64,000 nucleotides of DNA from Paragonimus westermani (taxonomy: Eukaryota; Platyhelminthes; Trematoda; Plagiorchiida; Troglotrematidae): NCBI GenBank assembly GCA_008508345.1, contig QNGE01003346.1:1-64000 (forward strand), given 5' to 3'. The first letter of the stretch is position 1; every line of letters begins with the position of its first letter. Positions 48,341 through 58,405 of this stretch are shown piece by piece. The notes under the pieces were generated by a model. The model ran no database searches and was not told where the DNA came from. It saw only the letters and a list, made by a program, of their open reading frames with translations. A program made the position numbers and the translations under genes.

Positions 48341-49560
48341 AATCCGCATAGGTAGGCATACCGGAGGAGCAACTCAGAGACTTTTTGTTGGTTTGCACGC
48401 AGGACATTCAATTTCAGTTCGATGAGAAAATCTAACGCTAGAAGGATGGAGTCACAACGAGCTCGCCGTCATGTTCACTGTTGGCTGACATTTCCGCAGG
48501 CATGATAGAACATACAATGCTAACAGGATTTGCAGACCAATGCCTACTGTACAAGCGGTATGTGGATGATATTTTCTGTACCGTTGGTAGCAACAATGAT
48601 ATTGACTCACTGTTATCAACGGCCAACTCAGCTTACAAGAAATTGAAGTTCACTATGGAAAAGGAACGAGATGAAAAGTTGGATTTCTTTGATGTTACAC
48701 TATTGAAACACCCAGACGGATCGATTCAACAAGGCATGCATAGGAAGCGGACGTGAAATGACCAATATGCCCACTTTCACAGCTTTGTTCCAATGAATCA
48801 GAAACGGAACTTGATAGTTTTTTAGCAAACCGGATTCACAGAATGTGTACTAAGAACTTGCTAGACAATAAGCTCAAGCTCCTATATGAAACGTTTCGTG
48901 CTGATAAATATCCTGACAAATTCCTAGTTCTGGACATGCTACGAAGGGAGCCGCAACAGCGTGAGTTTTCTGACGGGCGGTAGGTCATCTGTATGAACTT
49001 GTCTTAAAAAGGTGAATTACCAAGTCTATCACTGACCACAAGGCTCAACACGACCCTGATGAGAAGGTTCTATGCCGCTCAACTAATCTAACGTTCTCCA
49101 CTAAACCAGCTGTACGCCATCACCTCCAAGATACAATGCCCAGTAGTACTAACATGTTTTGTAACTACTCACGCTCTTGTTCCTGTGGAGGGGGCTATAT
49201 TAGTCGTACAAGACGCTTGTCGGAAAGAAAACGCGAACAGCATCCAGCTTGGCTGACGACCGAACAACAACGATGGATTTCCAGCGTAATTTTGATTCAC
49301 CTATTTGACATGTGTCACAGATTCAATGTGGATGTCGCATTCAAACCGATCTACCGTGTCACAAATGATCACACCAGCGGTGTGATATGTCGTATCTTGG
49401 CTGCTGCGAAAGCGATCGGAATCTGTCTGTGAAACTCTAATCTACGTGCACAGAAGTCTTTTGTTCAAGCATTGAAATTCTCGTGGCCTATCTTCTTCGG
49501 AACACTTGACCCGGTGTCATATTAACCACATCCGTAACCCCCAAATGAGACCAGATTCAC
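48341..49560 (+). pseudogene. Penelope-like element, copy 5, direct segment (RT to GIY-YIG and tail)
   Basis: Plus strand: VGIPEEQLRDFLLVCTQDIQ (48352-48411) then FQFDEKI, a worn DGV-MGSPLGP (DGVTTSSPSCSLLAD, about 48447-48490), YKRYVDDIFCTV (48550-48590, catalytic Asp pair intact), EKLDFFDVTLLKHPDGS (about 48675-48720), then HFHSFVPMNQKRNL after a stop, NLTFSTKPAVRHHL (about 49087-49127), the GIY-YIG CSCGGGYISRTRRLSERKRE (49168-49230) with HPAWL, and a tail with FKPIYRV and AAAKAIGICL ending near 49430, then QKSFVQALKFSWP. It has the best-preserved RT core and nuclease of the five copies, but several stops remain. Confidence 0.87.
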
Positions 49561-51409
49561 ACTGTGTTAGATTGCAAGAAATCTTGAATTGACAACTAAC
49601 TTCGTTTTTACTGTGTTGTATTTAGTGTTAAGTTTCTGCCCAAAAATAATTGTTTCTGCTGACTGGAAACTTTGGAATTTTTCAGTTACAGCTTCCGGAA
49701 TACTAAAGTAGGCAAAGAGTAAACACGTTGTTGCCATAATTTTTTTCATTTTGACGTACAAGACAAGGTGCTCACCTATCCACTGAGGGCACGCATGCTA
49801 TAGCAACAAAAACCACTTCCGTGAATCGCACCTGAGTAGTCGGCATGGATAAACTGACATGACGTGTCAGGTGGATGCCACCAATGTAGTGCATCCGGTA
49901 CGCTATTACGTTATGCTCGATAGGAAAAGCATGCTTTTTTAAAAAGTATTCTATGTTTTCATTGGGCTTTTGATGATGTGTTCATTCTAACTCTTGCCGT
50001 GTTAGCAACAGGAGACTTGCCGAACGTGAAAATGCCTGTTTTGAAATGCATTACTTGGAGAAGTCGAACAGATGTCTCCGAACACAGCCGTCAGATGATT
50101 TCAACCAACTTTGACAACTCATAAACGGTTGCGATTCAGGTGTTGTCTCACAGGGCTATCTGACGGTTACGGAACGTCCGACGACTGAAACTATGGAATC
50201 ACGATCAGTCCAGTGCGTTACATGGGCATTGGTGAAACGATTCAAAAGACAAATCCATCTTGTGTCGTTTGGGCAATTGAAAAGCTAGATGGAGCACTAA
50301 TTGTAGGGTTGACTGCTCCAGGAACATACAAAATCCTGCATCTGTATATAATTAATGCTGCTGTCCACCTCCACACTACAGAAAGAATACTCGTTGTATG
50401 CCCTCCTCATCACCTAATGTTTACAGTAATATCTTGTGAACCGGTTAAGACTTGACGACACCGTTTTACGGATATTGATGAAATATTTTGTGTTCAAAAA
50501 TCACAAACAGAACTTCCGTGTCAAGTTATGAATACTATTCTCCACCATTGCAAGGTGCACGACGAGAAAATTGTGCCTCCCACCAGCGAGAACGTGACAC
50601 ATTGGATAATGAGTGATCGTTGCCACTCATAATGCACCCATACTGATAAGGAAGCGAAGGCTGTTTTGTAGTGTTAGAAGCTCTTTGTTGTTGGGATTCT
50701 AAACGCCACAGTGCACTTTATAGAATGAACTGTCTAATGAAGGGAGTATAGCTGACACACTCAGTGAGAACTGGGAAAGCAAGACTACGTTTCCGGAAAT
50801 AAACGAATTTTCTCAGTAGCTTCGAGAGTTATTTCGATTTTGTCATGTGAGTACGTCAACCGTATTTACCGCGTCGACGTCCTGAGTAACGCAAAGAACT
50901 CGCTGGATTGTAAATTACCCCAATATACTTTCTTTTTCATCAGACCTACGAATACAGTAGCTTTCGGTTGCAGATGGTCAAAATCGGGATATCTCAGGAT
51001 TGTCGAGTAAACATTGGGAAAATATTTGTAATGTTCGAACTGAATTTATTTTCTTACTTCCGTCAAAATCTACCAGAATTGCATGCTAAACACTTTTGCA
51101 AGACGAAATCTATTCAGTCAGATAGCAGGGGCCGTTGAAGTTGGGCCTTTAATAAAGCATCAACTGTGATAAGTGGTATTGTTTTGTTTTCGATTCAGCA
51201 TGCAAGTGGGGGGGGATTCATGTCCTGAACCTGCAGGCTGTTTTTTTCGTTACGGCGAGCTCACACATTTCATCCTTTCCACTCATGTGTTTTGTCAATC
51301 GTTCATGTACAAATGTGTTTTGGAAGAACAGTGTGACGTTTATTCATGGCCGTGTACATTTCGGATGACTGCCACAAAAAATTTTACCTCAAATAAGACA
51401 TGAGGAGAG
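49561..51409. other. No recognised gene
   Basis: Short open frames only (for example 50213-50455 plus, 80 residues, no domain recognised). Confidence 0.4.
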
Positions 51410-51465
51410 TGTAACACGCGACAGAAACCAGCAAGCGCGCACGGATTGAATTTGAGTTGTGTAAC
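51410..51465 (+). repeat. Solo fragment of the second gypsy LTR
   Basis: TGTAACACGCGACAGAAACC then AGC..GCGCACGGATTGAATTTGA aligns with the start of the LTR at 61678 over about 55 bp, preceded in both by GAG and starting at the same TG. No pol sequence adjoins it, so it is a truncated or solo LTR. Confidence 0.6.
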
Positions 51466-51575
51466 GTGGTATGCTGCTGTGATGTCGGTGCCGTTTTAGC
51501 TTACGTTTGTGTAAGTCGGGTGCATGGCTTACTGGGCCTTTGGCGCACGCTTGTTCATGTTGTTTCTCTTTACAG

Positions 51576-51701
51576 GACTTTTGTTGGACCCCCTACTTCG
51601 GAATAACTCTGTTCCCCGGTGCCCCCGGATTGCCTCGAATTCGGTCCACGGATAGTCTGAGCGGAATCGGCTGGCCTGCATGTTACAAGAGCCCATGTTA
51701 G
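51576..51701 (+). CDS. Candidate 3'-terminal host exon, product unknown
   Basis: An excellent acceptor (TTGTTTCTCTTTACAG, ending 51575) precedes a GC-rich stretch. One frame reads DFCWTPYFGITLFPGAPGLP, then RIRSTDSLSGIGWPACYKSP, then C and stop at 51699. A second frame (LLLDPLLRNNSVPRCPRIAS) is open to a stop about 75 bp in. An AATAAA lies at 52039. No protein is recognised and no donor is seen, so a terminal exon is the simplest reading. The raised GC against AT-rich flanks is the main support besides the acceptor. Confidence 0.3.
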   Translation, partial: DFCWTPYFGITLFPGAPGLPRIRSTDSLSGIGWPACYKSPC

Positions 51702-53480
51702 CTTGTTGTTTTAGATGGATTGGTTTACCCTTTTCGGTGCTACCTCGTTTGCACATTACTCGACGATAACTATTTGTTTCTTCACATCTTAACGGTGAGG
51801 AAACCACGTTTTAGTGTCCGGTATTTCTAGCCGTCATACTATCCTTAAATGTAAGTGAAGGTTCGGTATTGTAAAATTGACCAAATTTAGCTTGGCTGGC
51901 AATTGTAAGTTCTGCTGCCGATAAAACAATTACCTAAGACAAGGGCTCTGTTTGATGTAGAACTTTTGGTTCATCAGACTACCGGATCATCTAGTCTCGT
52001 GACTTCTTTCTTGACAGGCTTACACCAATCATTTCTGTAATAAAAGAACGACCAGAATTGTGAAGCCACGTAACACGTTTTGCTTGGGTAGCTATTGTAG
52101 ATAGGAAAGTGTAGACAGTTGCAAAAAACATTCGCGATTATACCATACAATTGTGCTGTGTATCACAAGTAGGAACAGGCTTGATACGAGATAGGTGCGC
52201 TACTTTGGTTTTTTATGCACATCGATACACTCAGACGAAACAAGCACAAGCTTCACCGTTTCGATTACACGGCTGTTTCCAGTTTGGCCGTTGGGGCAGT
52301 TCACTCCTGGGGACGTCTAATGTTGGTGAGACACTGAGCCCTACAGTAGCACCACGATTCGAGACTATGTTTGCAGATCTTAACACGCTCATTCTTTTAT
52401 GAAGTATAAACTCTGAACTATTTACAAATTGTGAACAGATACACTGCCTACTTTGGAATTTACAAACTTGTGTCAATTTGGAGGAGTGAACGAGGTAACA
52501 GAAGTGTTTTTTGTCTGACTTTAGAAATAGATCCTCAAGTGCCATCTAATATAGTCAATTAGTTCATATTGAAGACATAAAAAACGTTTTCCATACAAAC
52601 ATTAAAATGTATATCGTTGGTAAGTTGACTGAAGTGCAAGCTCCATCTCTGAAGAGCATGCTAGTAGTATTGTTCTTCATCAGGTCTGGTATGCTGACGT
52701 TTGGTTGACTACTGTCTTACTCTCCTACCTACCCTCATGCACTGTGTACACGTGCTACGCACTCAACTGTATATGTCGACTCATCCTTCAGTGTATGTCA
52801 TTCGATTTGTCAAGATAACTTCAATTTCATATTTAAGTCAAACAGATACGAACCACCTGAACTGTGATGGTGAATGTTTTTCCGCTTGAGGTTGCATTCC
52901 CTAATCGTACGGTGGTGGAACAACACTCACCCAGTTCACATTTTTTCCTGATTATTGGAGCAAACAAAATACCGCTGATGAATCTGGATGTCGTGTGTTC
53001 CAGAACAATCCAACCGAGGCTGGAACTGTTGGTTAAAACTCATTTTCATTTATTTCAGTCACGGACTGCTGTGCAACATCCACTGCGCAGCCCTGGCAAT
53101 GGTATCAAGATAAGATGTCGATTTGAGCTCCGAATTATTCCTTGTTTCGTTGGAACCGAGTTGTACTATGAGTCGCCTATCTCGTCTTGTAAAGCGCACT
53201 CGTCGTCCCCTTCTCAATCAAAATGCAAGAGTAGCTCTAGACCACCAAAGTCCTCTGACGATTTGTCACTTGCTTATACGCTAAATTCTTACCTCATTAC
53301 CAGTCGTTTTGTTAGTTTCTTCGTGAAATGGCGTGGGCTCTGGTTACATGACACTTATCATACAGACCACTGGAAATGCAGACAACCCTTCGTAACTCAG
53401 TAACAACGTTAACTTTAAGGGAAAATCACAAAATGTTACGCTTATGCACTTTTATCAACGCTACTTCATAAGCTATTGCG
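51702..53480. other. No recognised gene; one long open frame
   Basis: Apart from the open frame at 52864-53403 nothing stands out. Confidence 0.35.
52864..53403 (+). CDS. 179-residue open frame, unrecognised
   Basis: The second-longest uninterrupted frame listed here that I could not assign. It begins MMVNVFPLEVAFPNRTVVE, has a serine/lysine-rich middle (SSPSQSKCKSSSRPPKSSDD) and ends in a tryptophan-containing part (FVKWRGLWLHDTYH). It could be a single-exon gene, an exon, or chance. I see no signal peptide, domain or convincing splice borders. Confidence 0.2.
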   Translation: MMVNVFPLEVAFPNRTVVEQHSPSSHFFLIIGANKIPLMNLDVVCSRTIQPRLELLVKTHFHLFQSRTAVQHPLRSPGNGIKIRCRFELRIIPCFVGTELYYESPISSCKAHSSSPSQSKCKSSSRPPKSSDDLSLAYTLNSYLITSRFVSFFVKWRGLWLHDTYHTDHWKCRQPFVTQ

Positions 53481-53483
53481 AGT

Positions 53484-53560
53484 ACTGATGAATAATCGGG
53501 GATTTGATCAATTTCAATAGTACATATGCTTGCCACGACTAGGATTTGAACTCTGAACAC
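53484..53560 (-). mobile_element. SINE-like fragment (minus part of a head-to-head pair)
   Basis: The plus strand reads TACTGATGAATAATCGGGG, the family tail in reverse, then jumps to the B-box region (TTGCCACGACTAGGATTTGA). The 3' body with the hammerhead has been deleted between the two. A plus-strand fragment of the family lies at 53845-53962. Confidence 0.65.
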
Positions 53561-53844
53561 GCTTTTATGGGTTAGATATCTTTTGAATCAAGGATTGTTT
53601 GTGGGGCCCCAATAAGCCAAATCTCCTTCTCAGCCTGCCCTCGCAAATATGAATTTAAACTGATATCAGTTATGGATTTTGTCGTACATTTCTGCTCTCC
53701 TGCAAATTTCTGCCGTTACAAATTAGTTTTTCTCCTGATGGTTGGGAACAGTGGTGGTGTTTTTCTCCTGTCCATCCTCTTTTGTAAGCAGCTTCATCCC
53801 TAATAAGACCCGATCCCTCCATCACGCATGCACTAGAGACATGC

Positions 53845-53962
53845 GGTGGCATGAATATGCACTAGTGACGAGCTCTAGTTAGAGCGAACCTCAAAACAGG
53901 TTGACTGAAAAATCTATTTGAATGCAAAGATTACGATCATATGGTGAGTGACACTCAACATG
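53845..53962 (+). mobile_element. SINE-like fragment (plus part, ribozyme dead)
   Basis: Starts near GTGGCATGAATATGCACTAG. The core reads GTGACGA (C3 changed to G) and GAACC, while helix II GCTCT-AGTT-AGAGC is intact, so the ribozyme has decayed. The tail ends GACACTCAACATGA. Confidence 0.7.
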
Positions 53963-54209
53963 AAATTAACCATATGTCCGACTATTATGTGTAGTACGTT
54001 TTTGATGCAAAGCATTCGGACACAATTTAACTCACAGCATTCCGAAAGCATTTGTTCGTCTATTACGAAAATCGTTTGATGTTGATATATGTATGGTAGA
54101 CAAACGATTTGAAATAATTCTCCAAACTTTGAATGACTGACGAAAATGTCTTTACATAAAGCGCAGTTCTCTTTGCAGAACTTGATCATATTCAGATGCA
54201 ATTGTACTA

Positions 54210-54515
54210 ATGTTTTACTCCGAATTAGGAAACTCATACATTGACCATTTCGTAACACCCGCCTGGTTCTCTCCTATGCTAACAAATGTGCCCAACTATC
54301 CACCAGCAGCAAAGAATCGGCGTTCAGCAGTAACGTCGGTGGATTCCATACAGGTATTCATACCTCTCTTTGTCCTATTCTACTCTCTCTCTCCCTTGAT
54401 GCAGTCACGTTGTCCTTATCTGCAGAGATTTTTGAACAGAATGACCGAAAAATTAGGGTCGAAACTGTCACCACACTTTCTATCTTTAACGTTGGTGAAC
54501 AAGCATTTACACTGA
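54210..54515 (+). CDS. Possible exon pair with a 51-nt intron, product unknown
   Basis: The frame is open throughout. Inside it, ATACAG|GTATTC at 54354 and a long CT tract ending GATGCAG at 54404 would bound a 51-nt intron (17 codons, so the frame is kept either way). The left side would read NVPNYPPAAKNRRSAVTSVD then SIQ; the right side SRCPYLQRFLNRMTEKLG then SKLSPHF up to a stop at 54513. Flatworms do have introns this small. Product unrecognised. Confidence 0.25.
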   Translation: MFYSELGNSYIDHFVTPAWFSPMLTNVPNYPPAAKNRRSAVTSVDSIQVFIPLFVLFYSLSPLMQSRCPYLQRFLNRMTEKLGSKLSPHFLSLTLVNKHLH

Positions 54516-55484
54516 GGACATTCTACTCTTCGGTAAAATTGATTTTATGTAGTAGTACACAGTCTGCACAATTTTACGATTTTACGTGATGTCCCATTCT
54601 AGCAGTATCCGTGAGCGCAATCTTTGCACAAATCTAATCTGTGGGGATAGCAATAACTCGTCGAAATGTCACTTTTTTAGATAGTGAGCGTTACACATTT
54701 CAGTCTTGCGTGTTGTCTGTTGCATAGATTTCTATCTCGCCTATCCCCTTGTCCATGGTAGGGGTTATCTCTAGACTTGTTTAATGTTTGCACGTTAGTT
54801 TCATGAATTTGTTTTTCCGTAGCTTAACAGTGTAAATAATCACAGTCGGAACCCTGTGTGGGCTGGAACTTATCCTCGACAGACACGAGAGTAGAAAAGA
54901 ATATGGATTTAGTGTAGATCTTGTTGTGGACGACAGATAAAAAGATGTTCGGAAAATCATATTCAGTTCAAGTATAACACTACCTCATAATTTGTTACTG
55001 TAGTAAAATTGTATCTACAGAGTGTTGAACTATACGAGGGAGCCAGTAATTCAAAGGTGAACGAATGTGATACATTTAAACACATAAAGCGGTGTAAAAT
55101 TTCAAAATGAGCCACGGTTTAACAGGCATCATTAGACACGTGAACATTGAGCACCACATTCTACCCAGTTCTCGACTGATGGATCAAACGTAAAGTTCGT
55201 CGATCAGTTAGAACACATTTTTGAAATTCACTCTTGTAAAACTGGTAGAATGCTAACAGTTGGGATGTGGATTATATCTGGAGAGATCTGGGGGCGGGTT
55301 GCACTTAGAATAAACAGATTGCGCGTTTGTGACGGGATAAAATTGGCCCAACAATTGAAATGCCAGTGCCTAGGTGAACGAGGTTATTAGTGAACAGATC
55401 TGACCAATATGCTCGATCACCAGCGGATGACGTATATCTGACTATGAGTATTTCTGAATATTGATGAACATTATTCACATAAAT
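54516..55484. other. No recognised gene
   Basis: AT-rich sequence without recognisable coding or repeat signal. Confidence 0.4.
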
Positions 55485-55597
55485 TGAACATCACCCACAG
55501 ACTTCCCAATCGGTCTCTTTTAGAAAGCAGATCGACTGGAAAGTGTGTGGGAACGCGACAGCTGCGATCACTTGCGGCTGATGTTTAATTTATATGA
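55485..55597. mobile_element. SINE-like fragments, minus then plus, head to head
   Basis: TGAACATCACCCACAGACTT to about 55525 is the reverse of the 3' body, and GATCGACTGGAAAGTG from about 55526 to 55597 is the same region forward. The pair forms a short palindrome, with tails outward. It belongs to the variant of copies E and F. Confidence 0.65.
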
Positions 55598-57157
55598 ATA
55601 TTACCCACTTCCTCGCTCTGGAACATTGTACTGTGACCGTAATTGAGACGAAATTAGCCGGTCTGGTTGTCTACTAGGCAATGCTGGTCTAGATGGCATT
55701 GACGCTGATAACGCTAGATAACGCTCAATCCCAGAGGCACACCAGACACATTAACATTCTCGGTTGAAGATCTGGTACATCTCTTTGTGTTAAGCAGTCG
55801 ATTAATTCTGCAATAATGATCCTTCGAAAGTTTGAATGTTGTTCAAATGAGGACATTGTTGACCCTGTTCTATTGACGATCGAAACGCTCTCTGTTCTCA
55901 TAAGCAAATGAACATGTAGTAGATTGCCGGACTGGTGAAACTGGGCCATCTTGATAAAGGAAGTAAAGAACAACAGTGAACAGGAGTGGGTTTGACGGAC
56001 TTGTCATCTGGGGGAAAATGAACAGCTGTTTTTCAAATGTGGCTTCTCACAGATATTCTACCCACAATTTACTTATCATAGTGGCGGAACCGAAACAAAA
56101 CCGGATCAACAGCAGTTCATTGTACTCATGACATTAGGAAATATTTAGGGGTGATATAATTTGGGAATACGAGAAAAGGTACAAAGAACTGTGTGTTTCT
56201 CTTATACGTTTACATTTACCCTACAACCAGCAGAAGGATTTCAGTGACTTGTAGTATATCTGTGGTTTGTAGGGTGGAATAGGTTCTCTGAACTTCCTAC
56301 AGGGAAAGTCAACTGATGTGCTAATGTTCAGAGAAACCGTGATACACAGGCAGTTTTCTTAAGTTAAAAACTCAGAACTGTTCCAGAAAACATACGCTTG
56401 CGACATTTTTGCAAGCACAAAGAACATTTTTGGCGTATTTGCAACCGTAAACTGGATTTTTGTTTCACTATTGGTGAAAACCTCACGTCAATAAAAATCA
56501 TCCCAGCACCAGCAGCTACATACCAAGTGATCGGGACAGCCAAGACACATGTCTGGATGGTTTAGTATATTTCAGAAAAATAGCGTCACGGAGTGGCGTG
56601 TAGTTGTTTGAAGCACCACGGCGAAGTGGCAGAATAGGTGACACTGTGACTTTTAAACAGGTAATGACCATAGGAAGCATCCATCCGTTAGTAAGTTTAA
56701 CAGAAGCTATGGCAGAGTAATAGTCATTCTACAGTCACAGTGATACAGACTGCCAGATGGAATTCACTGAACGTAACACGGCTGAGTCGAACGCAAATTG
56801 CACCGGAATAAGAACGACGATCAGTTGGCGATTGGACGCAAATCCGTGTTTCTGCAATTTACTCCCTCTCGAAGTTCTCAAACATGGGCGGAATGAATGA
56901 AAAATATCAACTGTAGATTGGATATCTTAAATTACTGACAAACAGATCACTATTAGAGACAAAAGCCCAAACAGTTTCAACATTTTCTCGACAAACGAAT
57001 TTCATTGGATAGTTTTTTCGTGTAACAAAACTTGCCGTTTATCTAATCCGTGGGTATGAAACGTAATAACCACTAATAACTTGAATGTCAAAGCAGGATC
57101 AGTGAAAAATTGACCTAACCACGGCAAATCCCATGTGACCTCTGTTCCTCTGTCAAG
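55598..57157. other. No recognised gene
   Basis: No recognisable domain in the short open frames, and no repeat I can match. Confidence 0.4.
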
Positions 57158-57260
57158 GTGATTTCGATTACAACACTCCTGAGGAAGGCCACCCGAGGTG
57201 GTTGAAACGTAGAGTATTACAACTTGCTCGAAACGTTGTGCTAGTCCCAATCTGTTTTTC
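57158..57260 (+). repeat. 103-bp conserved repeat block, copy 2
   Basis: See 11858-11960. Identity is about 91% by eye, with sharp ends at GTGATTTCGATTAC and CCCAATCTGTTTTTC. Confidence 0.7.
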
Positions 57261-57650
57261 AATAACATGTTAAACACGACGCCCAAACTATTCAACTTCA
57301 TTCGTACTACATTTGATGCGGATATCTTACAGGATCAGTGATATCCGTTTTGCATGTTTAAAGCTAATTCAAGAAATCTTCGTTATTAGTCCAAATCTTA
57401 GTTGCGCTTGCATGCCCGTACTGGTTATCATCAAATGGAGTTACACAACCTGTCTGGCTTCGAATTTCAATTTGTTGCAGATTACATGACGTTCAGCATA
57501 GCATTTTGAAAAGTATGCATAGCATCTGAGGAAATTCCACAGAATTTCTGTTTCCTTTCCAAGGAATTATAATTAAAATAACTGTGTTAGTTTGTCAGTC
57601 GTTACCATCTCCATTACCTACAAAGGAAAGCGGTTGAGTTTTCAGTTATG

Positions 57651-57850
57651 GCAATTCGGTCTTGTCTAATCAGGGGTCAAAGGCGCAGTTGTCCAATGAA
57701 AGCCGGGGTTCAAATCCAGGCCATGACAAATACAATCAGTAATGATGAAGCGTAGCTAGTGTGAAATTCTCTTTGAAAGAGGTTGCCTGGAAAGTCCATG
57801 TGAATGCCAGCGATACGGTGACTCGTGAATGACGTTTAACCTGAAAGTGA
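57651..57850 (+). mobile_element. Hammerhead SINE-like repeat, copy H (old)
   Basis: The plus-strand copy has GGCGCAGTTG (A-box region), GGGGTTCAAATCCAGGCC (a good B box) and a decayed ribozyme region (ATGATGA..GAAATT; C3 lost). The 3' body reads TGCCTGGAAAGTCCATGTGA and the tail TTTAACCTGAAAG. Confidence 0.7.
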
Positions 57851-58129
57851 ATCAATAGTATATTGCATTAAAAGAAGTTTCTGCCGCGTAAAAATGGCCT
57901 AATAGCAGGTTCAACGTATTTTGTTCAATGCCACACTGCTTTAAACGTAATGATACGGATTGTCTAACATGGTCCCCTTCGTATTCGAAGAAATTTTGCG
58001 AAAATCCCCACTGAATCATATCCACATGCGTTGACAAAAGCCCATTGTCAATGTCGTTATTGAAACACATCTGGTATAGTGTGTGTGTGTGAACATTCAC
58101 AAAGCTTTCGTCCTAGTTTAGATCTCGTC

Positions 58130-58405
58130 AATGCAGCCTCTATCTGTTTAGTTGCCGAGAGGTAGGGGTTTCCTTTCCTTATTAGCCAATCAAGTGGCTA
58201 ATCAGCATTGGCCGGCTGGACAAAAAGGCCCCATTGGCACACCTCCCGGTCTTATTCCTTCGGGTTTATACTGGATAGGTGGTGTGTTGGTGGGACTGCA
58301 ATTGGTGCAGCGCAAGCCAATCGCAGTGATGGATAAGCACAGACGTCCTTTGGCTTCCGCCACTGTGACAGGCTGATCCGAATCGGATGCCGCCAACCGT
58401 GTGAA
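58130..58405 (-). mobile_element. Solo LTR (partial) of the CsRn1-like element
   Basis: On the minus strand the first 57 bp repeat the LTR sequence at 57-1. Beyond that point the window-edge copy is cut off, so this copy shows the rest of the LTR: a CAAT-rich region, TATAAACCC near 58270, and an end near GGCAACTAAACA at about 58145. No pol adjoins it, which fits a solo LTR. The ends are approximate. Confidence 0.55.
58265..58270 (-). promoter_or_regulatory. TATA box of the LTR
   Basis: TATAAA on the minus strand inside the LTR fragment, followed about 100 bp later by the LTR end. A pol II promoter is expected here in an LTR. No start site can be seen. Confidence 0.4.

Noticed and set aside
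57165..57240. Hammerhead in the 103-bp block
   Set aside because: CTGAGGA, a helix II-like hairpin and GAAAC are present, but helix I cannot be formed next to the core, helix III is weak, and the pairing is worse in the 11.8-kb copy. Kept only as a repeat.
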